Positions 35,196 through 47,700 of a stretch of DNA of 64,000 nucleotides are shown here, in pieces. The translations under genes were made by a program, and so were the position numbers. The stretch is from the NCBI GenBank assembly GCA_045837725.1, contig JBEWZL010000087.1, forward strand, positions 62,001-126,000. Direction: 5' to 3'. The first letter of the stretch is position 1; each line of letters opens with the position of its first letter. Below the pieces are notes generated by a model. That model had not been told where the DNA came from and made no database searches. It was given only the letters and a program-made list of their open reading frames with translations. The stretch is from Vermamoeba vermiformis. Its lineage: Eukaryota > Tubulinea > Echinamoebida.

Positions 35196-38100
35196 ATGGA
35201 ACAGTTGCCGATCGAGGTCTTGGCAAATCATTTATTCAAGTACTTTACCTTCTCCGAATGGATTCGAACTCTAGTTCGTGTATGCAAACTTTGGCAGCAA
35301 GCAGCTATTTCCTCGAACGCATCCAAGCAGTTGGTCGTGGATTTGGATGCTGATTACGGTTGTATTGCAACTATGGCAAAATATAGAGTAGATACATTAA
35401 TATTATCATCTGTGGGTTATTCGCGTACTTTGTTCGGACGTATTCTGGAAGCCTCGCCAAAACTCAATACTTTGGTTGTTGTCGGATCCCTCTCCCATTA
35501 CGACATAGGTACACTTTCAACTGTCAATAAGCCTAAAAGAATATTTCCGCATATTACAACATTATCGCTCCATCAAGATCACTTGGCATTGTTGCAACTT
35601 TTTCCGAACGTTACCAGACTGCGGATCGAAGAGTACATGGCAGACGAAGATTTACTAGATTTAGATCAATCAAAAATAGAAGTATTTGCCAAGGTCAAAG
35701 AATTGGAAATCACACAAGACAGTTTTGGTGGATGGGAAGGGATACAACGGCAATTCCCAAATTTAGAAACTCTCTACGTAACGGTCCTAGATTACGCGAA
35801 GAACTCGAAGATTATAGAGGAAGGCAAGAAGTTAGGCATTAAAGTCTTCTGCGACAACATGCACTTGATCAAGACCGCTTGGAACTCGCCGAATATTACG
35901 TATCATTTGTATGCTTTCCAACACCGAAAAACACCGTTGGCTTATCCAGTGACAATCGCTAATGCTGAATGCACCGTCGAACAACTTGAGCAAATGATGG
36001 CAAAGACTTCACCTGCTTACGAAAAAGAATTGGCAGACAGAGTCGCGGAGTTTCATATTCCAGCTAGAATTATGAATATAAGCGTTGATCCTGGATCTCT
36101 TGGTATCTTCTCTACTATTAGAAAGCCTGGATTTATTATGCCATTATACGTGAATAAGTACCTGGATTTTTGGACCGCTTTCGAAGCCGCTGTCCAGGCG
36201 AATCAGACAGATCTTGCATTGGAGCTATCGAAAGAATTATTGAACCATTTAGATAATAGCCAGCGACACCAATATATCCATTCCAATATTGAACTTTTTG
36301 GAACAAATTGCCGACACACAACGATTTCTGGATGCGGTCGGATCTGAAGCAGTGAAGAAAATAATGTCAGTGACTGACGAGCAAGGTTATAATATTATTG
36401 CAAGATGGGCGAAGTCTACCGGCTTCAATATCAACTGGAAGCCTATTGATGAATATGTTGATTGGAATACGAAGGTCAAACCAGGCCCAGAACGAGAACC
36501 TAAAATTGAAAATTTAGCAACAGTGGCATTTACTGAAGAAAAGTTTGAGAAGTGGAAGTACCTAGTCAACGAAAAGAAGCTTGATATAGAATTTGATCTT
36601 TTAACGGATGCCGATTTGCGATCTTTTATCCGAAGGGATCTTCTGGAAGAAATTTCAATTTTGGCAACAAACAAGGAGAAGCTCAGACGTATTATATTTA
36701 TAGCAACGGATGTATTTCGAAACGAAGATTTGGATTCGTTCAAAAGACTTATTGCCAAATTTGGAAATGAACAACTGTCTGAATGTTACAACGGCGAATA
36801 TTTGCTACAACATCTCGTGCTGAGTTCTTATCATAACGACGAATTATTGACATATTTAGTCGAAGAACAGAAACTCGATATCAACTATATCGATAAGAGC
36901 GGAAAAACTCCGTTGACAAATTTCCTTACGCTAGGCTTGCAAGAATCCGAGGATGTTTCACTGGTCCAGACGATGCTAGATTTAGGCGCAGATCCAAATC
37001 TCGCTGGAGATACAATGCTGCCGCTATTTTTAGCCCTGACATATGATCTTCGTGAAAGCCTAGAACTTATGGCGGCCCTGATCGATGCTGGAGCGGACGT
37101 TAACGCCGTAGATTTTGACAAAAATGGAAGGCGAGCGACACCACTGTCAATTGCTGTATCGATGGGAGCCTCAGTGGCAATTATTGAAAATCTCATTGCT
37201 CATGGATCTGACACCAAATTTGTTGATGACGCTGGCAACACATTGCTTCACACTCTTTTATTGGCCAATGAACTTGAAGACATCAATAACTTATTGCCTA
37301 TTTTGGTAAAGCACGTGGACATCAATCAGCCCAATCTCCTTGGCGAGACACCACTTCACCGCGCTCTGTTGTCCGGTTACGACGTGACATTGATAGCCAA
37401 ATTAATCGAGTACGGAGCAGATGTCAATCAGCGCGGTGGACTGCTCACGATACCTCCCTTGGTAATGACGCTTAATTACTTCCCGACGATGAAAGTACTG
37501 CTCAACGCCAAGAACATTGACATCAAGGCTAAGAATAGACTTGGCGAATCAATGTTTTATACCATTTGTAGACGTGATTGCACATCGGATTTTGTCGACA
37601 TTCATGGATTGTTGGCAGGTAAGTTTGAAAAAAAGTGATGGTGATCCTTGACCGATAAAATCTAATTACGTGCAATAGACAAAGAATTCCAAGAAATCGC
37701 TGCAAGATTTGCAACGCCGGAGAATATTGAATTCATTGCCAGTGAAGTGAAGAGATATATTAACGACTACCCACAAAATTTTAGCAACATCTTTTCGCTG
37801 TGCACGCGCGAGATGCCTTTGATAAAATTCTTGACCGAAACAGTCGGACTTGATGTCAACACGAAGACAGCAGTTGGCAAGACATTATTGTCAAGCATTT
37901 CCATCAACACAAGTTGTTCCTACGAAGTTGCGGAATATCTCATTCAAAAAGGCGCGGACGTCAATGCACAAGATATCTACGGAGATACTCCGCTGTTGAC
38001 ATCTGTCAGAATCGCATCTATGACACGTGAACAGTACCGATACCGACACTTGTTGCTGAAACATGGAGCATCTGTGACACTCAAAAACAATTTGGGCCTG

Positions 38101-38280
38101 GCACCTATTGACATCGATCCAATGATAGAGACACGTTACAAACAAGAAGAACAATCCATGGCATATTACGATGATAGGACTGTAGCGGATCTGCTCACCC
38201 CAAGTTTGGCAGAACTGCGCAAGAAGAGACAAAATTCTTCTAGAAGCAATGTCGACGCCAATAATGGACATACCAATTAA
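35196..38280 (+). CDS. F-box protein with C-terminal ankyrin repeats (paralogue 2), one frameshift
   Basis: About 1,000 residues, same layout as its minus-strand neighbour: F-box at the very N-terminus (MEQLPIEVLANHLFKYFTFS), LRR-like section, helical linker, then ankyrin repeats (GKTPLTNFLTLGLQESEDVS, GETPLHRALLSGYDVTLIAK, YGADVNQRGGL, GDTPLLTSVR) and a second exon from about 37679 ending in TAA 38280. Matching blocks in the two proteins (e.g. HRALLSGY, GADVNQ.GGL, LGLAPIDIDPMIETRY against LGIAPIDLDPMIETRY) show recent common origin. Near 36285-36292 the frame shifts by one base: the alignment to paralogue 1 runs off one frame and resumes in another with no room for an intron. It is either a sequencing indel or an inactivating mutation; the rest of the gene is intact. 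Confidence 0.72.
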
Positions 38281-38456
38281 ATTTGATTGTGTTCCGTGGC
38301 AATTGTTCGAATAAACTTTTAGCGACCCGATTCGATTTCCATGGGTGAACTTGCCTAAAAAGGATAAAATGTCCGAGCCGAGTTACCAAGTACGTTCAAG
38401 CGGAGAATATACCCGTTGTAAAGCTTCAGTCAGAAATACGGTGCAAAAAGCAGTAT

Positions 38457-41400
38457 TTAATAGTTGTCATTTGCATCGTTTTCATCTTCTTCAATAATAC
38501 CTTCAAACGCTTCATCGAGTTCCTTTTCAGTTATTTCACGATGAAAATCGATCCGATGTGACGAACAGAATACAATTTTTGAGAGCAGTTCTGTCACTGA
38601 TTCTGGCTTGTCAATACACACTTCGATGTACCGTGCAGTAGTGTTCTAACACATGAAAGGTTAGTAAGTGATGCTAAATTAGCATAAGAAGGATTTGCTC
38701 GTACATTCAAGGTGCCGCAAAAACACTTGTCTGTTTGATTCGGGACTGGTGCTCAATTTTGTTCCGACAAACAAAACTTGAAAATTTTCCGGATGCAACT
38801 GCGGATCCAACACGTGCTGGAACGATGATATGTCATCGACGTTGAAAAATAAAGCTACCAAGCCCGACACTGGTGCAAGCAGCCCATTGAACGCGTCAAG
38901 CCCCTAGAAATAATTATTAAATTAATTTTAATATTAAAATCGTCGTTAATCACTGCTCATTTTCCACCTCTCCGATAAAGTAGGTCATATGCACTTTGTC
39001 TTCATAGAGTATTTCAATATGGTAACCACTAAAGATGTGTTCTTGTTGGTCAGGGATGGAGCGACCTTTGATCTTGTTCTGTTGAGGTCAAAAAAAAAGT
39101 TTTTAGCTTAGCGCAACAATATTGTACCATACAATATTATTAACATTACGTACTGGTATTGCGTCAAGCAAAGTAGTTTTTCCGACGTTGTGAGCGCCAG
39201 CGAAGTACACCCATTCGTATTGAGGGGAGGCAAATCGTTCTTCACGAGTTCTCCACCGCCATGTCACATTCGTGTGCAAGCCTTCTGATGCTATTAATAG
39301 ATCAGAAATTAATTAATACCACCAATACCAAAATTACTTCTAATCGTTTGTACTTACTTGATTTGGTATCTTCGAGCACTTGCTTATACCGAGCAATAAA
39401 TGGATCGGTTGTGTCGAGTTCAGGTGCTTCTGGATAATCAATCCACGTCTCTTCATGAACGAATTTTGGCTCGTTTGGCGGAATTTGGTACCTCAAGTAG
39501 CCTAATATTTTTGAAACGAGTCGATCGACGTTCATATAAGTCGAAGGACACACGTCAAAGTAGTTCTCAGGCTATGAGAATAACAAAAAATTCAGAGACT
39601 GATTTACTGGAAAATAAATAAATTAATAAATAATACTTACTGGAGTATAGAACACCTGGCGCGTATATTTGCCATCGGGAATGATGCCTACAACTACCTT
39701 TGAGATAGCTGGAGTAATCTTGTTATTCGAAGAAAAGGATTTGTAGTCAGCAACGGAGAACGTTTCAACGATCATATTCTGGTCCTCTGAAAGAAATCCA
39801 GCAAAAAGGAGCTGTAGGAGGTCATTAATTAGGGTTTAATCGATTAGATCTACTTACGTCAAAAATCGGGTCGACAGGTTTCACCTCCAAAATTAACTGA
39901 ATAATTGCTTTGTTCTCGTACAAAATATAGGTACTGAGCTAAGTATAATATTATTAGTAAAATAAGGTTGAAATGAATTTTGTACGTACTTTATCGGTTT
40001 CTGATGAAGCACATGGACCATGGATCTGCGCCAAAGAATTATTATAATTAGAATTTCTAAGAAAATAAATAAATACATGATATTCGTACCTGTATCGATT
40101 TGATAAGCGCCTTCGTTTCCTTTTCGGGACCATTGAAAGCAATTCGAAAACAGTAGTCACGACTGAGGTGCCTCAACTCCTTCTTTTTCATGAACCGCCA
40201 ATTGACGTCTCTAATTTGAAATTATTATTAGACTAAAATTTCTTGTTAATGATGGATCCTACTCTTTTAGCGGCTGATCTGGATCGAACTTATAAAAATA
40301 ATTTTGTGTACTAATGTCCTGTTGAAACTTATTTTTGGCTGATTCGTCTATTTAAAGTTAGCATATTAGCGCTGTAGGTATTGTTCGTTCTTACTGGACT
40401 GCAATTCGTCGAACAGTTTTTCGATCAGCATTGCTTGGTGCATTTCCTCATTGATTAGCTTGTGGGATAAATAGCTCAAAAGCTTTGATATGAGTTGATC
40501 GATGTTTTTGCCAGTCTTAGCGGATACCTCCAAGTATCTCGGTACGGCCTAAAAAGAAATTTCAAATTTTATTAATTTGTACAATCACTGCGTCGGTCGT
40601 TTATTAAGCATTAAAATAAAATAGCTATCTCGAACTGTATAAAATGCATATTAATCATCTTTATAGGGCCTACCTTGCATGGAATAACGTCGAGTTGGCG
40701 GATCGCGTCATCATCGGCCTTTGTACCGACGATTATAAAGAGACCACGTGACTCTTGTCCAAACTTTTCAATTTTAGTAAAACTAGCTCGATTTGATATG
40801 TCAACGAGGACTATTTTTAGGTCTGCTCGATAATATTCCTCGTTGGGAGCTGTCATGGGATCCTCGCTTAAGCTGAGACTTTCGAGATCTACAGCGGTGA
40901 AACGCAATTCTACGAGCAAATTATTGCAAAATATGAAAGCAGAGCCCTAGTGACTAATATTAGAATCACTTTGCGATAAGTTTTTCGGATCCGCACCTCA
41001 TCTTCGGATTCCAATGGCTGATCTCGACCCTATTTAAGCGAGGTGAGCGTAGATTGACAATAAAAATAGAATCTTACGCATAATGCGCGCAATAGTGATG
41101 TTTTACCGCACAAGGCGTTCCCAGTAATGACAAACCTGAAAAATCAAATCTGGTTTTTGTGTTAACGTTGGTTTCTGCTCGCTTCCAAGATACTTCTCTA
41201 ATATATATATTTAGATTAATTAGAATATCAAGGGATCTTCTTACTTAAGCGGCTGGATTTGAGCATTTACAGCCTGCCTCATTTTTTGAAATTTAAGCAC
41301 CGAATTTTTCCCTAGTAATGTATATTAGAGATTAGGTTAAGGAATAATTTCATAATATATTGTTATTTGATTTGTAAATTTCTGTAATTTCTTACAAGCC

Positions 41401-41594
41401 TTTTCCTCGTCGCTCAGCAAATCACGCAACCGATAGAGGTCAGAAATATCGTATCGTTTGGTTTCAATATTGAATAATTTGCACACTCGTTTTAAATATT
41501 GGAATCGCCAGTGAGTGAACAAATAGCCCAAGATCTGGAAAAGGATCTCTGGTGGAATGCTTTCAACCAAAGAAGGAGGGTTATTATCTTGCAT
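38457..41594 (-). CDS. F-box protein fused to a Ras/Rho-like GTPase domain and a second, degenerate GTPase domain
   Basis: ATG 41594 starts an F-box (residues about 12-45, ESIPPEILFQILGYLFTHW ... VCKLF). A GTAAG donor in EEKA near 41400 and a TACTAG acceptor near 41325 join it in frame to WKNSVLKFQKMRQAVNAQIQ and then to a P-loop (GNALCGKTS, about residue 94-102). Later exons give VGTKAD (G4, Rho-like TKxD) and EVSAKTGKNID (G5). The G3 region is AVDLES rather than DxxG, so hydrolysis may be impaired. After a linker of roughly 250 residues a second P-loop appears (GAHNVGKTT), followed by LFVGTKLS, where the G4 Asp is Ser, and no SAK motif. An acidic tail ends at TAA 38457. About 16 small exons, roughly 650-700 residues. 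Without the splice, the F-box ORF and a GTPase starting at 41282 would be separate genes. Confidence 0.68.
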
Positions 41595-41787
41595 GTGTGT
41601 TGCGTATCTTATTTACATAATTAAAAAAAAGAATAAATCTCCTCGAGATAATCAGAACAAATCGGAATTCTATTTCAACAGTTGAACCCTAATCTTGGTT
41701 GGTGATGTAACCGTTGAATATTAAATCAGATCAGCAAAATTAAATCAGCTCACAAGCAATGAAAGAATATTAACACGCCTTTTAAGT

Positions 41788-44180
41788 TTATTTCATTTTG
41801 AAGTCAGCTTGTACATCCGGGATCTCATTATTCTCGCGTTTTTCTACTTTAATAATGAGCTGTTCAGTAAAATCTTTAGGAGGTGGCTTATAATCGACAG
41901 GCTTCTCCTTGTTCGATGACAAACTCAGATCTACGGTAGGCATTCGCTTCAAATCGAAAATTTCATAATAAAAGCGAGAGCTCCACTCATAAATAAATGC
42001 CGTGTATCGTCTAATTAATAATAAATCGTTAGAATGAACTCAAAAAAAGTTTTTTTAAGGACAGATCTGCTTACGATTCCACCAGCGGTGAGGATCCTTT
42101 AATAGTTGGCTTAAGCAGCATACCATCGTCGTTCCATTCGTAAATAAATGCTTTCTCTGTCATTAAAGTTAATACTATTTCTTATTATTATGAAATTATT
42201 GCGCCTGTACGTACTTAAGCTGGTCATGAAAGGTGCTGCATTCCAACCATCGTAGTACTTCGGATTCAAGCCTGTTTTGCCCGACAAGTAGTTCAACAGA
42301 TTGTACGCGACAACTGAAGACTGACGCAAGGCCGTGCCTGCTGTCGTGTGCATTGGGAACGCGCATGAACCGAGCGCATAGACGTTCTTGTGGTCTTTGT
42401 GTTGTAGCGTGAATCGGTTGATATCAACGAGTCCTGATTTGTTGGCCAATGAACTGGCTTTTACGTAGTCATCTGGAACGGCAGACGGCGTGAAGTGCAT
42501 TGCAACGAACGGCACGGTCACTTCAGCTTTGCTTCCTGGCTGCGTGAAAATAGCTTTACGGCTGTCGTGCAAAAACAAGATTAACGAACTGTTTCTCGAA
42601 TGAGCTCAAGTAATAACTTACTCTATATCACTCACAGCTACTAAGTTGTGTCTTGGGAACAAATTAATGCGATTTTGCTTGAGCAAGAGTTTGAGCTTAT
42701 CCCCTAACAAATCAACGTCGAACAAAGGAGGTTTGTCGCCAGGGAAGAACAAATCAATCGTGTAGTTGTATCGCAACTTCATTTGCTTCATTTTGTCGTG
42801 CAACATGAATAAGACCTGACAACAACAAATAAGTATTGCAAAAAATATGTATGCCGGTTCGATTTTTGTTGTCAAGTTTGGACTTACGGAGTATAAGATC
42901 TCAGGCTCTGCAACGTTTGTGCTGGATTCTAATGCGAAGACAATACGACCTTTGGTGGTTTCTGAAAGGTTTTGGGTCAGTACTCGTTCGACATCTCCAG
43001 AGCTGTCGTAGAAATGTGCGGATGTGACGGACTCAAGATCTCTTCTAAGTTCAATTTCATTTAACGGGTTTTCCTCTGGACTTTTAAGTCTTTGTTTCGT
43101 CATAACGCGCGAGTATTGTTGCACGAGGTATCGAAGTCGATTGTCGCGCACAATTGGATCTTCGATGCCAGCTACGTTTTTGAATGACTTATTCAAGCCA
43201 GTAGCAACAATCATCGCATCATAATGGACGGTCCTGTTAACTATAAGATGTTGCACACGTTAGTATTAGTCTTCTGTAAGTCTGATATGTCGCTGATCTG
43301 CTTAGATCACGTAGATCTCGCTAGCACTTACGAACAGTTTTAACGTAGTTCTTGGTCGGATGGAACTCTGCTACTCTGTCTTCAATGAGAGTTACACCAG
43401 GAGGAACAATGTCCTTCAATAACTTGGTTGAAGTCTTTCTGTGTTTGACCTTGTTGAATCCGAGCAACGGGAACAAAGTTTCATTGTAATGCTGGAGGAT
43501 AACGAAGCGCTATGTTAGTACGCACTTTCTACTATATGTGTAATATAATGAAGCAAATGTTGCTAGCAAGTGAAGCAAAATAAGCAAAAAATTTATCGAG
43601 TTACTCACCACTTTGCTGTGGTCAATAATACCAATGTCAAGGTCCATTTCCTTTGCCATGCCTACTAAGTCATTGGCGACGGCAAGTCCTCCAGCACCTA
43701 ATACAATTTTTAGCAAAAAATGCCGATTTAATGCATAGTTTGTCATTCAGATCTCGATCGACGATCTGTTTCGGTACTCACCGGCTCCAACAATTAAAAC
43801 TCTGTTTCGCGATTCAATGGGTTTAGGCAACACTTTGGTCAATATTTCTGGTGGTACTCTTGCTAGATCTGCTTCAGTTTTGACTACCTCGACAACAGAT
43901 TCTTTTCTGATAGTGTAATCGTATTTAGATAACTCCTTGTCTGTCTCTGCTTTTTTGTCCGGCACTTTATCGCTTTTATATCGTACTTGCAAAGCGAATA
44001 TTTGCTTGGTTTTTGCGGCTGACAATAATAAAAATTAATTTAATTATTTACAATAGAGATCGCGCAGTATTGGCATGTTTTCTCGTGAAAATTTAATTGC
44101 TCATTTAAGAGAATATTACAAAAATTATTTGAGCTGAAAATACCTTTGACCGCGCTGACTGCCTGCCTAATCCAACTCAT
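41788..44180 (-). CDS. Sulfide:quinone oxidoreductase-like mitochondrial flavoprotein, divergent
   Basis: Member of the two-dinucleotide-binding flavoprotein group containing SQOR and type II NADH dehydrogenases. Start at 44180 gives a basic amphipathic leader (MSWIRQAVSAVK) like a mitochondrial presequence. The FAD-binding fold is assembled over an intron: RVLIVGAGAGGLAVANDLV, then IGIIDHS. The C-terminal half follows eukaryotic SQOR: HFTPSAVPDDYV, SGLVDINRFTLQHKDHKNVY, a TAGTALRQSSVVAYNLLNYL-like stretch, and KYYDGWNAAPFM. In SQOR the FAD-contact motif is GDC; here it is GSC (ALGSCAFPMHTT). The other redox Cys (human Cys201, in PVKCAGAPQK) aligns with SSTNVAEPEILY, which has no Cys. So canonical sulfide oxidation is doubtful. 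About 530 residues; TAA at 41788. Motif comparison is from memory. Confidence 0.7.
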
Positions 44181-44743
44181 TATCTAGATCTATGCTTATT
44201 ACACGCTTTTCGGCCTAGTATAACGCAGGAAAAATAATATTTACAACCTAGGACCGTTTGGTGTTGGTATTAGAAGCGTCCAAAATAAAAATAATCGCGT
44301 GCACGTTTGTGGGTTCACTCGTTCTACCGGCGTGACAGGCGAACAATACGATACGGGATATTGTTAGCAATAATAATTAAGGACTTATATAAGAGCAATT
44401 AATCATTAAAAACTCAACGTTTTGCGTAATGATGGAAGAATCCGGTGTCAAACGGGTTAAAACCGAATCTGCTTCACTGACAGCAAGTAACAGACGGCTC
44501 AGATTTCACTGAGACTTCAGTAATTGTAATGTCAGTTAATAGTTCTTTTTTTGATGTGGTGCGTTTATTTGACCGTTTTCGCGTTTCTGACGTAAGCAGC
44601 CAAAATGAAAAAGATTTCAAACGTGCAAATTTATCATTATTTTTAAAATAGAGGCCTCATCTGCTTATATTAATTATCAGTCATATTGATAATATCAGTC
44701 CCAGCACTTCAGCACTTGATATTTCAGAACCAATTGTAAACAG
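44181..44743. other. Divergent promoter region between the SQOR-like and coatomer alpha genes
   Basis: About 560 bp between head-to-head start codons. AT-rich with scattered CG-rich motifs; no ORF, tRNA or clear repeat. It should hold promoters for both genes. Confidence 0.4.
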
Positions 44744-47700
44744 ATGTCTGCCTTTATCAACTTGTTTGAAACTGAAAGTAAGCGAGTCAAAGGTCTTGCA
44801 TTTCACCCTAGCAGACCTTGGATCCTCGCCTCGTTGCACACTGGTTTGATCCAGCTTTGGGACTACCGGATTAAAACTTTGGTTGATCAATTCAACGAGC
44901 ACGATGGTAATAATTTGAATTTAGCTGTATAATAGTGATACAACGAATCATACGGCATTATTGAATATTTTAATTAATTTTATATAATTTTGTAGGACCT
45001 GTAAGAGGCATTGCTTTTCATCCGACTCAACCCATCTTCGTCTCTGGTGGTGATGATTTCAAAATTAAAGTGTGGAATTATAAAGAAAGACGATGCTTAT
45101 TTACTTTGCTCGGACACACTGACTACGTGCGCACCGTTCAGTTCCACAAAGAGTACCCTTGGATTTTGACTGCATCCGATGATCAATCTATTAGGTAATA
45201 CTCATACGTTTGCTAGACTACAATATTATCATATTTTCAATATTTCATATTTATTTAACGCTATTGTAGAATTTGGAACTGGCAATCTCGTCAATGCATC
45301 TGCGTGCTTACTGGCCACAGCCATTACGTTATGTGCGCTCAATTCCATCCTACTGAAGATCTCGTTGTTTCAGCCAGTCTTGACTTGACTGTTCGTGTTT
45401 GGGATATTAGTGGTAAGTACAGACTGATATTTTCAAAACTATTGGTGAATCTGCATTTTGAAGCAGCAAATATTTTATTCAACGCTCTTTTACCGTACAA
45501 ATCAATATTATGCCCACAAGAGATGATTTTTCGTATTATTTGAATTTTGAAAAATATTCCGACGTTGCATTGCAAATACTCATTTTGTTACCCTTAGCTC
45601 TGCGTAAGAAAAATATTGCTCCGAACACTCAGCCCGAGGACGCCGGTCAAAGACTTCAAAACGAATTGTTCGGCAGCACTGATGTCTTCGTCAAGTTTGT
45701 TCTTGAAGGACACGATCGTGGTGTTAACTGGGCCAGCTTCCATCCGACTCAACCTCTCATTATCTCCGGTGCTGATGACAGACAGATCAAGTTGTGGCGT
45801 ATGAACGGTAAGTCACGTTATAACTAGACTCTAGAGTTTGCCTAACATTTGTGCCCGTAATTGATCCGATCTTGATCCGGGTTCACAATACTAGTTTTTA
45901 ACGACGTCAGCAAATTACCAACGATTTTATTAAATTTATTTCATTTATTAATTGGATTTTTCACGTAGATACCAAGGCTTGGGAAGTCGACACTTTCAGA
46001 GGTCACTACAACAACATTTCTTGCTGTATCTTCCACCCTCGTGCCGATTTGGTTATTTCCGACTCAGAAGACAAGTCCGTGCGTGTTTGGGACTTGTCTA
46101 AGCGCACTAACTTGCTCACTTACCGTCGTGAGAATGACCGATTCTGGATCCTGTCTCAACACCCTGAGTACGTTGACGCGTGAACTTTATGTTATAACTA
46201 ATTATTAATAACGATTGCTTGAGTAGATTGAACTTGTTTGCAGCTGGTCACGACAGTGGTTTGATTATTTTCAAATTGGAGAAGGAACGTCCGACTTACT
46301 TCTCGCAAAAGAACGAGCTACTGTTCTACATTAAGGACAAGTACTTGCGCATCTACGAGTACGCTTCTGCTCGTGACATGCCCATCTTGTCAATCACCAA
46401 GCGACCAGTCGCTCCTAGATTCGTTCACTACAACCCTGCTGAGCGTGCTGTGATCGTGTTCTACGAATTGGACAATAACGTCAACTCGTACGATTACTAC
46501 CAAATCCCCAAGAACAGCGATGCCTCCGTTGATCCTCGTCGCTCATCTTGCGTCTCCGTCGCTTGGGTTGCTCGTGACCGCTTTGCCGTTCTTGAGAAGA
46601 GCAACATCGTAAGCATTTTTATTGCTAACAAACGAAAGTACACAGCTTCAATTTCTAACGTACGTATTTTGTGCAGCTCGTGTTGAAGAATTTGCAGAAT
46701 GAAACTACCAAGAGCATTCAATTGGACATGTCTTTCGATATGTTGTTGCCTGCTTATCCTGGTGCTTTGATCTTGCGCAGCGAGGACAGATTGGTGTTGT
46801 ACGACATTCACCAGTTCCGTTCTTTGGCTGAAGTCAGCTTGCACAACGTCAAGTTCGTGTCATGGTCCCCGAAGGAGAAGGACGGCCTTGTTGCCTTCTT
46901 GGGCCGCGATTGTAAGTAGTCTTCATTCTTTTATTTTGGCGCGTGCTGACTACTCCCGACAGCCATCGTTATTGCCAACAAGCGCCTCGAAGTCTTGTGC
47001 TCTGTTCGCGAGACTATGCGCATCAAGGGTGGTGCTTGGAGCGAGAACGAAGTGTTCATTTACAACACTACCAGCCACATCAAGTACTTGTTGCCCAACG
47101 GGTATGTTACTCCGAGCTTTAGAGTCTCGTCGATTAATCGCTAATTATATTCGTTACATTAGTGACGGTGGTATCATCCGTACTTTGGACATTCCTATTT
47201 ACATCACGGCTGTTCGTGGCAACAAGATTCACTGCTTGGACCGTGAGATCCGCAACAGATCTATCACCATTGACACGACTGAGTTCACGTTCAAACAAGC
47301 CTTGATCAACAACAACTTCAACGAGGTCATGAAGATGGTTCGCAACTCGAAGCTGATGGGTCAAGCTATCATTTCCTACTTGCAAAAGAAAGGCCACCCC
47401 GAGATTGCCTTGCACTTTGTTCAAGACGAGAAGACTCGCTTCAGCTTGGCTCTTGAATGCGGAAACATTGACATTGCTCTCGATGCTGCCAAGAAGTTGG
47501 ACGATAAAGACATCTGGCAACGATTGGGCGAGGAAGCTTTGCGCCAAGGCAACCACCAAGTCGTCGAGTTGGCCTACCAAAAGACCAAGAACTTTGAGCG
47601 CTTGTCGTTCTTGTACTTGATCACTGGTAACGTAGAGAACTTGCGCACGATGGCCAAGATTGCTCAAAAGAGAAACGACGTTATGGGTCGCTTCCAAACT

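Noticed and set aside
37891-38271. Cys/His-rich minus-strand ORF under the ankyrin exon
   Set aside because: The apparent zinc-finger-like residues come from the reverse complement of repeated ankyrin codons.
39893-40160. Hydrophobic ORF suggesting a membrane segment in the GTPase gene
   Set aside because: It reads through introns in the wrong frame; the spliced exons here encode IHGPCASSETDK and LSTYILYENKAII instead.
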